Source of the DNA: Lachnospiraceae bacterium
GTDB taxonomy: Bacteria; Bacillota; Clostridia; Lachnospirales; Lachnospiraceae
Length of the DNA stretch: 21,405 nucleotides
Direction of reading: 5' to 3'
Assembly (NCBI GenBank): GCA_900765975.1
Contig: CAAFTS010000134.1
Location: 1 to 21,405 of the forward strand
The notes under the pieces were generated by a model. That model made no database searches. It was not told where the DNA came from and was given only the letters and a program-made list of their open reading frames with translations. Of the stretch, positions 9,042 through 15,977 are shown piece after piece. Each line of letters opens with the position of its first letter. Position 1 is the first letter of the stretch. A program made the translations under genes and the position numbers.

Positions 9042-9920
9042 ATGCAGGGAAAAATAATTAAAGGAATTGCCGGATTCTACTACGTTTATGTAGTAGAATC
9101 CGGTCTTTATGAGTGTAAAGCAAGAGGCGTATTCCGGAAAGAAAAGTTAAAGCCTCTTGTTGGTGATGTGGTAGAGATTGAGATTCTGGACGAAATAGAA
9201 AAGATAGGAAATATCATACAGATTCTTCCACGTAAAAATGAGTTAATTCGGCCGGCAGTAGCCAATATTGATCAGGCGCTGGTTGTATTTGCAGTGACAG
9301 AACCACAGCCACATTTTAATCTGCTGGATCGTTTTTTAATCATGATGGAGAAAAAAGAGATACCGGTTATTTTGTGCTTTAATAAAAAGGATATAGCAGA
9401 AGATGCAGAAATTTCAGCTTTGGAGCAGATATATGAAGCTTGCGGTTATCCGGTTGTTTTTGTGAGTGCTCGTATGCAGGAGAATGTTGAACAGATTCAA
9501 ATTCTTCTGGAGGGAAAAACAACGGCAATTGCAGGACCTTCCGGTGTTGGGAAATCTTCGTTGATTAATTTGTTACAGACAGAAGTTGAGATGGAAACCG
9601 GAAGTATCAGCAAAAAAATTGCAAGAGGCAAGCATACAACTCGACATTCGGAGTTGATTACAATTGATCCATCGACATTTATTGTGGATACGCCGGGATT
9701 TAGTTCCTTGTATGTAAATGATTTCGAAAAGGAAGATTTGAAATATTATTTCAGGGAATTTGCACCTTATGAAGGACTGTGCAGGTTTCATGGATGTGAT
9801 CATGTTCATGAGCCGGGCTGTGCAGTAAAAGCAGCAGTAGAAGAGGGCAGGATTCACAGAATAAGGTACGATGATTATTTGGAAATGTACCGGGAATTAC
9901 AGGAGAAAAAGAGGTATTAA
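9042..9920 (+). CDS. rsgA: Ribosome small subunit assembly GTPase RsgA (YjeQ/CpgA/YloQ)
   Basis: Circularly permuted GTPase that helps late maturation of the 30S subunit. The order of motifs confirms permutation: an N-terminal OB-fold (about 1-68), then G4 NKKD (114-117), G1 GPSGVGKS (165-172), and G3 DTPG (216-219). The C-terminal zinc site has the CxxxxCxHxxxxxC pattern with Cys247, Cys252, His254 and Cys260. I chose ATG 9042 because it gives MQGKIIKGIAGFYYV, the typical beginning, and 292 residues. No good Shine-Dalgarno precedes it; in-frame ATGs at 9030 and 9003 (inside the prkC end) are alternatives. A striking 14-bp hairpin lies 28 bases into the gene (separate entry). CpgA/RsgA genes next to prkC are the norm in Firmicutes, and CpgA is a known PrkC substrate in B. 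subtilis. Confidence 0.94.
   Translation: MQGKIIKGIAGFYYVYVVESGLYECKARGVFRKEKLKPLVGDVVEIEILDEIEKIGNIIQILPRKNELIRPAVANIDQALVVFAVTEPQPHFNLLDRFLIMMEKKEIPVILCFNKKDIAEDAEISALEQIYEACGYPVVFVSARMQENVEQIQILLEGKTTAIAGPSGVGKSSLINLLQTEVEMETGSISKKIARGKHTTRHSELITIDPSTFIVDTPGFSSLYVNDFEKEDLKYYFREFAPYEGLCRFHGCDHVHEPGCAVKAAVEEGRIHRIRYDDYLEMYRELQEKKRY
9070..9103 (+). other. Perfect 14-bp inverted repeat (hairpin) at the start of rsgA
   Basis: The arm CCGGATTCTACTAC (9070-9083) is exactly reverse-complementary to 9090-9103, around a six-base loop. A G·T pair (9069/9104) could extend it. It is inside the codons for GFYYVYVVESG. The run after it (TCTTTAT) is too poor in T to make a convincing intrinsic terminator. 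Function unknown: it could fold in the mRNA close to the initiation site and affect translation, attenuation or RNase processing between prkC and rsgA. Confidence 0.85.
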
Positions 9921-10586
9921 ATGATGAGACAGATTTTGGCGCCTTCCATTTTATCGGCAGATTTTAAAATATTGGGAGAACAGATGGAGCTTTGTGAAAA
10001 AAACGGAGCAGAATATCTTCACTTTGATGTGATGGATGGGATGTTTGTACAGAATATATCATTTGGCATACCGGTATTGGAATCTATTAAAGGTTCTACA
10101 GGTATGGTTTTAGATGTCCATTTGATGGTCACTGAACCTATTCGATATGTGGAGGCATTTGCGAAGGCCGGTGCAGATATAGTGACTGTTCATTATGAAG
10201 CGTGCAAGGATGTACAGGCAACGTTGGAGCAGATTCATAGATGTGGAGTTAAGGCAGGACTGACAATTAAGCCGGACACTCCAGTGGAAGTATTAAAACC
10301 GTATCTGGATCAGGTGGATATGTTTTTGATTATGTCAGTAGAGCCTGGACAAGGTGGACAAGGCTTTATTCCAGAGTCATTGACAAAGATACAGCAATTA
10401 AGAAAAATGCTTCAGGAAAAAGGTTTGGATACTGATATTGAAGTTGATGGTGGGATTAAGTTAGATAATGTTGCCGAAGTGGCAAAAGCGGGTGCAAATG
10501 TTATGGTGGCTGGATCGGCTGTTTTTCGTGGAAACATTGCAGAGAATGTTTCTGGATTTATGAGGGTATTAAAAGATTATGAATAA
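9921..10586 (+). CDS. rpe: Ribulose-phosphate 3-epimerase
   Basis: Interconverts ribulose 5-phosphate and xylulose 5-phosphate in the non-oxidative pentose phosphate pathway. The TIM-barrel signatures are clear: LAPSILSADF at the N-terminus, HFDVMDG with metal ligands His34 and Asp36, DVHLMV with His67, the phosphate-binding SVEPGQGGQGF, and EVDGGI with Asp176. Length is 221 residues, normal. Two adjacent ATG codons, 9921 and 9924, could start it; GAGG at 9911-9914 suits either, so the first is used. It follows the rsgA stop with no gap and overlaps thiN by eight bases, matching the B. subtilis order cpgA-rpe-thiN. Confidence 0.96.
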   Translation: MMRQILAPSILSADFKILGEQMELCEKNGAEYLHFDVMDGMFVQNISFGIPVLESIKGSTGMVLDVHLMVTEPIRYVEAFAKAGADIVTVHYEACKDVQATLEQIHRCGVKAGLTIKPDTPVEVLKPYLDQVDMFLIMSVEPGQGGQGFIPESLTKIQQLRKMLQEKGLDTDIEVDGGIKLDNVAEVAKAGANVMVAGSAVFRGNIAENVSGFMRVLKDYE

Positions 10587-11232
10587 GCGTACGGTCATTG
10601 TCAGTGGAGGAATGTTGGAAGAAGATTTTGTACTTCCGATTTTAGAGAGTGAAGAGACGGAATTTATTATTGGTGTGGATAAAGGACTGCGGTTTTTATA
10701 TCAGCATCAGATTCTTCCGGACTATATTGTAGGTGATTTCGATAGTGCTCCTCAAGACGTTGTAAAATATTATAAAGAAGAGACAAATGTGCCGATTCGA
10801 GAGTTTAATCCAATCAAAGACGCATCGGATACGGAGAATGCAATCCGATTGTGTTTGGATATGAGAAGAAAAAATATCTGGATACTAGGAGCTACAGGGG
10901 CAAGAGTGGACCATCTTTGGGCGAATATACAAAGTCTGAAGATTGCCAAAGAGTCCGGTGCAGAGGCTGTAATAATGGATAAACATAACAGAATCAGGCT
11001 TATTGATGAAAGTATCGTGCTGAAGCGAGAGGAAGCGTATGGAACATATTTTTCTTTGTTCCCGTTAGGTGGAACGATATGTGATTTTAATATTGCAGGA
11101 GCAAAATATCCATTGTTACATCATACATTAAAACCATATGACAGTTTATGTGTGAGCAATGAATTTTCAGAAAATGAAGTGGAAATTACATTCCCATTTG
11201 GGGATGTAATTCTGATGGAAACAAGAGATTAA
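10579..11232 (+). CDS. thiN: Thiamine pyrophosphokinase
   Basis: Transfers pyrophosphate from ATP to thiamine, giving thiamine pyrophosphate, the cofactor used among others by the pyruvate:ferredoxin oxidoreductase further along this window. Family motifs are GVDKGL (32-37), VGDFDS (51-56), the Asp-rich KDASDTENAI (80-89) and the GATGARVDHL loop (104-113). The remaining C-terminal half is the beta-rich thiamine-binding domain. 217 residues is the usual size. The ATG at 10579 lies inside the rpe stop region (eight-base overlap) with a GAGGG sequence about 12 bases upstream; translation is probably coupled to rpe. Confidence 0.94.
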   Translation: MNKRTVIVSGGMLEEDFVLPILESEETEFIIGVDKGLRFLYQHQILPDYIVGDFDSAPQDVVKYYKEETNVPIREFNPIKDASDTENAIRLCLDMRRKNIWILGATGARVDHLWANIQSLKIAKESGAEAVIMDKHNRIRLIDESIVLKREEAYGTYFSLFPLGGTICDFNIAGAKYPLLHHTLKPYDSLCVSNEFSENEVEITFPFGDVILMETRD

Positions 11233-11254
11233 TTTATAGGAGGAAATAGAGAAA

Positions 11255-12352
11255 ATGAAATTAGGTATTGTGGGACTTCCGAATGTAGGGAAAAGTACAT
11301 TGTTTAATTCACTTACAAAAGCAGGTGCAGAATCAGCAAACTATCCATTCTGTACAATTGATCCAAATGTCGGTGTTGTTACTGTGCCGGACAAGCGTCT
11401 GGATGTATTGGGCGAGATGTATCATACAAAGAAAATTGTTCCGGCGGCGATTGAATTTGTGGATATAGCAGGTCTTGTAAAAGGTGCTTCTAAAGGAGAA
11501 GGACTTGGAAATCAGTTTCTTGCAAATATTCGAGAAGTGGATGCAATTGTACATGTAGTGAGATGCTTTGAGGATAGCAATATCGTTCATGTAGACGGAA
11601 GTATCGATCCGTTGAGAGATATTGAAACAATTAATTTGGAGCTGATCTTCTCTGATCTTGAGATTCTGGAGAGAAGAATTGCAAAGACAGTGAAGTTATC
11701 AAGAAATGATAAAACAGCTGCAAAAGAGTTGGAATTATTAAATCGTCTAAAAGCGCACTTGGAAGAAAATCAGCTGGCAAAGAGTTTTGAAACAGAAGAT
11801 GAGGATGAACAGGGATGGATGGCAAGTTATAATTTATTGACAGCAAAACCTGTTATTTTTGCGGCGAATGTAACAGAGGACGATCTGGCAGATGATGGGG
11901 CAAATAACGCAGGTGTGCAGGCTGTTCGTGAATATGCCGAAAGAGAAAACTGTGAGGTATTTGTGGTATGCGCACAGATTGAGCAGGAAATTGCTGAGTT
12001 GGAAGAGGATGAGAAGAAGATGTTTCTGGAAGATCTGGGGCTGGAAGAATCCGGATTGGAAAAGCTGATCAAAGCAAGTTATCATTTGCTTGGTCTGATT
12101 AGTTATCTGACAGCAGGAGAACCAGAAGTACGTGCATGGACGATCAAGCGCGGAACAAAGGCTCCACAGGCAGCAGGAAAGATCCATTCAGATTTTGAAA
12201 GAGGCTTTATCCGGGCAGAGATTGTCAGCTATGATGATCTGATGGCATGCGGAACACATGCTGCTGCAAAGGAAAAGGGGTTGGTTCGCCTGGAAGGAAA
12301 AGAGTATGTTGTACAAGATGGAGATATCATTGTCTTCAGATTTAATGTATAA
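11255..12352 (+). CDS. ychF: Redox-regulated ATPase YchF (Obg/OLA1 family)
   Basis: Conserved P-loop protein of the Obg family that binds ribosomes and hydrolyses ATP; it is linked to translation quality and oxidative stress response. Visible features are the P-loop GLPNVGKST (7-15), the switch II/glycine-rich stretch DIAGLVKGASKGEGLG (70-85), and, in place of the GTPase NKxD motif, NVTE (205-208), which is the change that explains the preference for ATP. The C-terminal TGS domain occupies about residues 280-364. The length of 365 residues is standard. AGGAGG at 11238-11243 is a strong ribosome binding site for ATG 11255. It lies 22 bases after thiN and is not part of the canonical B. subtilis cluster, but is in the same direction with no terminator before it. 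Confidence 0.96.
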   Translation: MKLGIVGLPNVGKSTLFNSLTKAGAESANYPFCTIDPNVGVVTVPDKRLDVLGEMYHTKKIVPAAIEFVDIAGLVKGASKGEGLGNQFLANIREVDAIVHVVRCFEDSNIVHVDGSIDPLRDIETINLELIFSDLEILERRIAKTVKLSRNDKTAAKELELLNRLKAHLEENQLAKSFETEDEDEQGWMASYNLLTAKPVIFAANVTEDDLADDGANNAGVQAVREYAERENCEVFVVCAQIEQEIAELEEDEKKMFLEDLGLEESGLEKLIKASYHLLGLISYLTAGEPEVRAWTIKRGTKAPQAAGKIHSDFERGFIRAEIVSYDDLMACGTHAAAKEKGLVRLEGKEYVVQDGDIIVFRFNV

Positions 12353-12376
12353 ATAACGGAAAGGAGTATCCAGAGT

Positions 12377-13237
12377 ATGCACTATGATATTCGGTTCCCA
12401 CATCTGGGAATAGTTCTAGACCATGTTGATAAATCTATATCTTTGTTTGGGTTTGAAGTTGCTTTTCATGGAATGATTATAGGAAGTGCAATCTTGATCG
12501 GTTTCTGGATTGCTATGTCTGAGGCGAAGCGGACGGGGCAAGATCCGGAAAATTATCTGGATATGGGAATCATCGGAGTGATTTTGGGAATTGTCGGGGC
12601 AAGGTTGTATTATGTACTATTTTCTTGGGATATGTATAAGGACAATCTGCTGCAGATCTTTAATCTGCGAGCTGGCGGACTTGCGATTTACGGTGGTGTG
12701 ATTGGAGCAGTTATAGCAGTATTTGCCTGTGCAAAATGGAAGAAGCTGTGTGCGCCTCAGATTTTCGATACAATTGCAATTGCACTGATCAATGGACAAA
12801 TGCTTGGAAGATGGGGAAATTTCTTTAATCGTGAGGCATTTGGTGAGTATACAGATTCATTTTTTGCGATGCAGCTTCCTTTGGATGCTGTACGCGCTGG
12901 CGATGTAACTGAATTAATGAGAAAGAATATAGAAATAATTGATGGGGTAAAATATATTCAGGTGCATCCAACATTTTTATATGAATCACTGTGGTGCTGT
13001 ATGGTGATGATTGGTTTGATACTTTACCGGAAGCATAAAAAATTTGAAGGCGAATTATTTTTGTTATACTTGTTTGGATATGGTCTGGGGCGTGTCTGGA
13101 TTGAAGGGCTGCGTACGGATCAGTTATTGATTCCGGGAGTAGGATTCCCGGTATCACAAGTTCTTGCAGGGGTAATGGTGATTGTAACAGCAGTTGTTTT
13201 AGTTTATTTGAGACGAAAGAAACGAATAAACGGGTAA
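12377..13237 (+). CDS. lgt: Prolipoprotein diacylglyceryl transferase
   Basis: Integral membrane enzyme that transfers diacylglycerol from phosphatidylglycerol to the lipobox cysteine of prolipoproteins, the first step of lipoprotein maturation. Motifs include GARLYYVLF (74-82), the RAGGLAIYGGVIGA segment (98-111), the Lgt signature GRWGNFFNREAFG (144-156), HPTFLYES (197-204) and GRVWIEGLRTDQL (238-250), the last containing conserved arginines. Around seven hydrophobic helices can be recognised in 286 residues. The ATG at 12377 has AAGGAG at 12361-12365 region upstream. The gene lies 24 bases after ychF and 40 bases before the SGNH gene, so it may be co-transcribed with both the housekeeping block and the surface acylation cluster. 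Confidence 0.96.
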   Translation: MHYDIRFPHLGIVLDHVDKSISLFGFEVAFHGMIIGSAILIGFWIAMSEAKRTGQDPENYLDMGIIGVILGIVGARLYYVLFSWDMYKDNLLQIFNLRAGGLAIYGGVIGAVIAVFACAKWKKLCAPQIFDTIAIALINGQMLGRWGNFFNREAFGEYTDSFFAMQLPLDAVRAGDVTELMRKNIEIIDGVKYIQVHPTFLYESLWCCMVMIGLILYRKHKKFEGELFLLYLFGYGLGRVWIEGLRTDQLLIPGVGFPVSQVLAGVMVIVTAVVLVYLRRKKRING

Positions 13238-13277
13238 TATATAAAATATTGCCATAGATTTACCGGAGGTTGTACAA

Positions 13278-14063
13278 ATGAAAAATACAAAGTCTGCTCT
13301 GGAAAAAAAGAAAATGATTCTTCTTTTGGTGGCAGTGGTCCTTGTAGCCACTGTCGCTTTTACTTTTGGTTTTCAATTATGGAAGCATGGTAAAAAAGAA
13401 AAGGAAAAGATCAACCGAGGAGTTGCATATCTGGAGAGTTTGGAAAACCAGGATATTTCTGCAATCAGTAGTAAAATTGATGCTATGAAAGCAGCATATA
13501 GTCTTGAAATGTCTGAAACAGATGAAAATGCAGTCTGGGGAGGTTTTGACAGTGCGATGATTTTGGGAGATTCCAGAGCGGTTGGATTTCGATATTTTGA
13601 ATTTTTATTAGAAAATCAAGTAATCGCTGAAAGCGGGAGAAAGATTACAGATGTTCCGGATGAAATAGAGGATCTAAAAAAAGTCAGTCCAAAACAGATT
13701 TTTCTCTGTTTTGGACTTAATGATGTACGGAGCGAACTGTGGCCGGAACCGGAAGCGTATGCTGCTGCCTATCAGGAAGTGGTTGCCTTTTTGCATAAAG
13801 AACTGCCGGGAACTACGATTTATATCAATTCTATTCTGCCGGCGGTAGGAGATGGTTATTCCAGCTATGAAGGATATGCAAGAATCAGTGACTACAATGC
13901 AGCAATAAAAGGAATGGCAGAGAAGAACGGATATCGTTATGTAGATAATGATTCTATTGCAGCGGCGCATGTGGATCTATATGAAGCAGATGGATTGCAT
14001 TTGAAAAAAGAGTTTTATAAATATTGGGCTGCCAACATGCTCACAGAGGTGAAGAAACAGTGA
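13278..14063 (+). CDS. Membrane-anchored SGNH/GDSL-family protein of a surface acylation cluster
   Basis: A 261-residue protein with one N-terminal membrane helix (about 13-34), a short charged linker and an extracytoplasmic SGNH domain. The catalytic blocks are seen: ILGDSRAVG with Ser99, FGLNDV with Asn148, and DGLH with Asp238 and His241. Gly120 may supply block II. Such proteins next to MBOAT acyltransferases act as O-acyl transferases or esterases (compare AlgX/AlgJ and PatB); whether this one adds or removes acyl groups cannot be told from sequence. GGAGG at 13265-13269 fixes the start at 13278. The stop overlaps the DUF4358 gene as GTGA, suggesting tight coupling. A perfect 13-bp hairpin lies within the gene (separate entry). 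The precise substrate is unknown. Confidence 0.85.
   Translation: MKNTKSALEKKKMILLLVAVVLVATVAFTFGFQLWKHGKKEKEKINRGVAYLESLENQDISAISSKIDAMKAAYSLEMSETDENAVWGGFDSAMILGDSRAVGFRYFEFLLENQVIAESGRKITDVPDEIEDLKKVSPKQIFLCFGLNDVRSELWPEPEAYAAAYQEVVAFLHKELPGTTIYINSILPAVGDGYSSYEGYARISDYNAAIKGMAEKNGYRYVDNDSIAAAHVDLYEADGLHLKKEFYKYWAANMLTEVKKQ
13686..13717 (+). other. Perfect 13-bp inverted repeat (hairpin) inside the SGNH gene
   Basis: The arm AGTCCAAAACAGA (13686-13698) pairs exactly with 13705-13717 around a six-base loop TTTTTC. It lies in codons for SPKQIFLCFGL, immediately before the catalytic block GLND. No T-run follows it on the + strand, so it is not a classic intrinsic terminator. Role unknown. Confidence 0.85.
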
Positions 14064-14533
14064 AAAAATATTTTTCTCAAATCAAAATAGTCCTAGCGGT
14101 TTTTTTGCTTGGGTTTATCCTTATGGATATTGGGAGTCATCCCGACAGTAAATCGGATGTTCAGGATGTAGCTGCAAAAGTGGTGAAAGCGGCAGGAACA
14201 GGAGAGGGTGTTCCTGCAGAAGAGCGTATGGTTAAAAGATTCTATGGAATAAATCCAAAAGACTATGCCGGAGTTATTTTATATACACCAAAAGATAATA
14301 TGGATGTCAATGAGATTCTGATTGTCAAATTGCGTGACCAATCTCAGTCAGAGTCTGTGGAAGCAGCCATTCAAAAACGACTGCAGACACAGCTGAAAAG
14401 TTTTGAGGGATATGGAGCTGAGCAGACTGCATTGCTAAAGGCACATGTGTTAGAAGTGCGGGGAAATTATATTTTGTATGCGGTCGGAGAAAAAACAGAT
14501 GCTGTACAAAAGGCATTTTTAGATAGTTTATAA
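14060..14533 (+). CDS. DUF4358 family small membrane-anchored protein
   Basis: A 157-residue protein with an N-terminal hydrophobic helix (about residues 8-22) and a soluble, probably extracytoplasmic, domain with the pattern RFYGINPKDYAGVILY and DNMDVNEILIVK that I recognise as DUF4358. The family has no known biochemical function to me. I chose the GTG at 14060, overlapping the SGNH stop as GTGA, with GAGGTGA about ten bases upstream; the in-frame ATG at 14024 would be inside the SGNH gene and add 12 unlikely residues before the signal-anchor. The gene sits between the SGNH protein and the MBOAT acyltransferase, the position held by accessory factors such as AlgF in alginate acetylation, so an accessory role in the same complex is a reasonable inference, not a demonstrated one. 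Confidence 0.82.
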   Translation: MKKYFSQIKIVLAVFLLGFILMDIGSHPDSKSDVQDVAAKVVKAAGTGEGVPAEERMVKRFYGINPKDYAGVILYTPKDNMDVNEILIVKLRDQSQSESVEAAIQKRLQTQLKSFEGYGAEQTALLKAHVLEVRGNYILYAVGEKTDAVQKAFLDSL

Positions 14534-14548
14534 CAGAGGAGAAAACGT

Positions 14549-15961
14549 ATGATATTCAGCAGTATATTTTTTATCTTTGCATTTTTGCCGATTGTTCTGA
14601 TCATATACTATCTAACCCCGTTTAAATTGAAAAATCTGCTACTTTTGATTGCGAGTTTGATTTTTTATGCATGGGGAGAACCAGTGTATGTGATTTTGAT
14701 GATCTTTAGCATCGCAATTAATTTTGTGAGCGGGATTGAGCTGGAATATTACATGGAAAATGGCGAGATGAGAAAGGCAAAACTAGCATGTACAGTGACT
14801 GTCGTAATGAATCTTTTAATTCTCGGATTTTATAAATATTATGGATTTTTGATGGATAATCTGAATGCGATTCTTCCGGTTGACATATCTTATACGGAGC
14901 TGGCACTTCCTATCGGAATCTCATTTTATACATTTCAGACCATGTCCTATGTCATTGATGTGTATAGGGGGAAGGTCGAGGCTCAGCACAATCTAATTAC
15001 ATTCGGAGCTTATGTTTCTATGTTTCCGCAGTTGATTGCGGGACCTATTGTTCGCTACTCGGATGTTGAGAAACAACTGATGCATCGCAGTCTGTCTCTT
15101 GAAAAATTCGGGGACGGTGTGATGTGGTTTTTACAGGGATTAGGCAAGAAAGTGCTGATTGCAAATAATATGGGAAGCATTTATGAATCAGTTATGGCGT
15201 TGGGAGCATCGGAAACTTCGGTGCTGACGGCATGGATCGGATGCTTTGCGTATACTATGCAGATTTATTTTGATTTCGGTGGATATTCAGATATGGCAAT
15301 TGGATTGGGGAAAATGCTGGGATTTGATTTTATGCAGAATTTCAATTACCCATATACGGCAAAGAGCATTACGGATTTCTGGCGCAGATGGCATATTTCA
15401 TTAAGCAGTTGGTTCAAAGAATATGTGTATATTCCATTAGGCGGTAATCGGGGCAGTACTGCACGGGCGATTCGGAATCTGATGATTGTGTGGGCGCTGA
15501 CCGGAATGTGGCATGGAGCTGCATGGAACTTTATTTTTTGGGGCATTTACTACGGCGTGATTCTGATTATAGAAAAATATGTTCTGAAAGGGGCTGTAGA
15601 TCGTTTGCCGGGGGTACTGCAGCACTTTTATACTATGGTTCTTGTTATGTTTGGATGGGTTCTGTTTTTTGCACCATCATTGGGGGAGGCGGTCTCCTAT
15701 ATGGGGACGATGCTTGGAATCGGCGGCGCAGGTTTTCTGGATATGACAGCAGTTTATTATTTAAAGTCAAGTTTTGTCTTAGGGATTGTTGCTGTGGCTG
15801 CAAGCATTCCTTGGATGTATCAGCATTTTTCGAGATGGATGAAAGCAAGAGAAACTTATAAGCGTATTCTTTGTGTAATTGTGTATGCGGTAATTTTTCT
15901 TATTTCCATTGCATATTTGGTAAATGCAACTTATAATCCGTTTTTGTATTTCAGATTTTAG
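14549..15961 (+). CDS. MBOAT-family membrane O-acyltransferase (AlgI/DltB/PatA-like)
   Basis: A 470-residue multi-pass membrane protein that in this family carries acyl groups, usually acetyl, from a cytoplasmic donor across the membrane to a partner protein or surface polymer. Diagnostic sequences are LPIGISFYTFQTMSYVIDVYRG (120-141 region), FPQLIAGPIVRY (159-170), FDFGGYSDMAIG (241-252), FWRRWHISLSSWF (277-289) with YIPLGGNR, and the catalytic histidine His322 in TGMWHGAAWNF. About ten hydrophobic helices are visible. AGAGGAG precedes the ATG at 14549. Neighbours are a DUF4358 gene upstream and a DHHW protein 16 bases downstream. No dltA/dltC is nearby, so D-alanylation of teichoic acids is less likely than O-acetylation of a polysaccharide. 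Confidence 0.93.
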   Translation: MIFSSIFFIFAFLPIVLIIYYLTPFKLKNLLLLIASLIFYAWGEPVYVILMIFSIAINFVSGIELEYYMENGEMRKAKLACTVTVVMNLLILGFYKYYGFLMDNLNAILPVDISYTELALPIGISFYTFQTMSYVIDVYRGKVEAQHNLITFGAYVSMFPQLIAGPIVRYSDVEKQLMHRSLSLEKFGDGVMWFLQGLGKKVLIANNMGSIYESVMALGASETSVLTAWIGCFAYTMQIYFDFGGYSDMAIGLGKMLGFDFMQNFNYPYTAKSITDFWRRWHISLSSWFKEYVYIPLGGNRGSTARAIRNLMIVWALTGMWHGAAWNFIFWGIYYGVILIIEKYVLKGAVDRLPGVLQHFYTMVLVMFGWVLFFAPSLGEAVSYMGTMLGIGGAGFLDMTAVYYLKSSFVLGIVAVAASIPWMYQHFSRWMKARETYKRILCVIVYAVIFLISIAYLVNATYNPFLYFRF

Positions 15962-15977
15962 AAAAGGTGAATAAAGT

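Noticed and set aside
13131..13151. Short inverted repeat CCGGGA...TCCCGG near the end of lgt considered as a terminator
   Set aside because: Only six pairs, no T-run, and inside conserved coding sequence.
13238..13277. Possible promoter between lgt and the SGNH gene (TTGAGA and TATATA-like sequences)
   Set aside because: The spacing between the candidate hexamers does not fit 16-18 bases; A+T-rich chance matches are likely.
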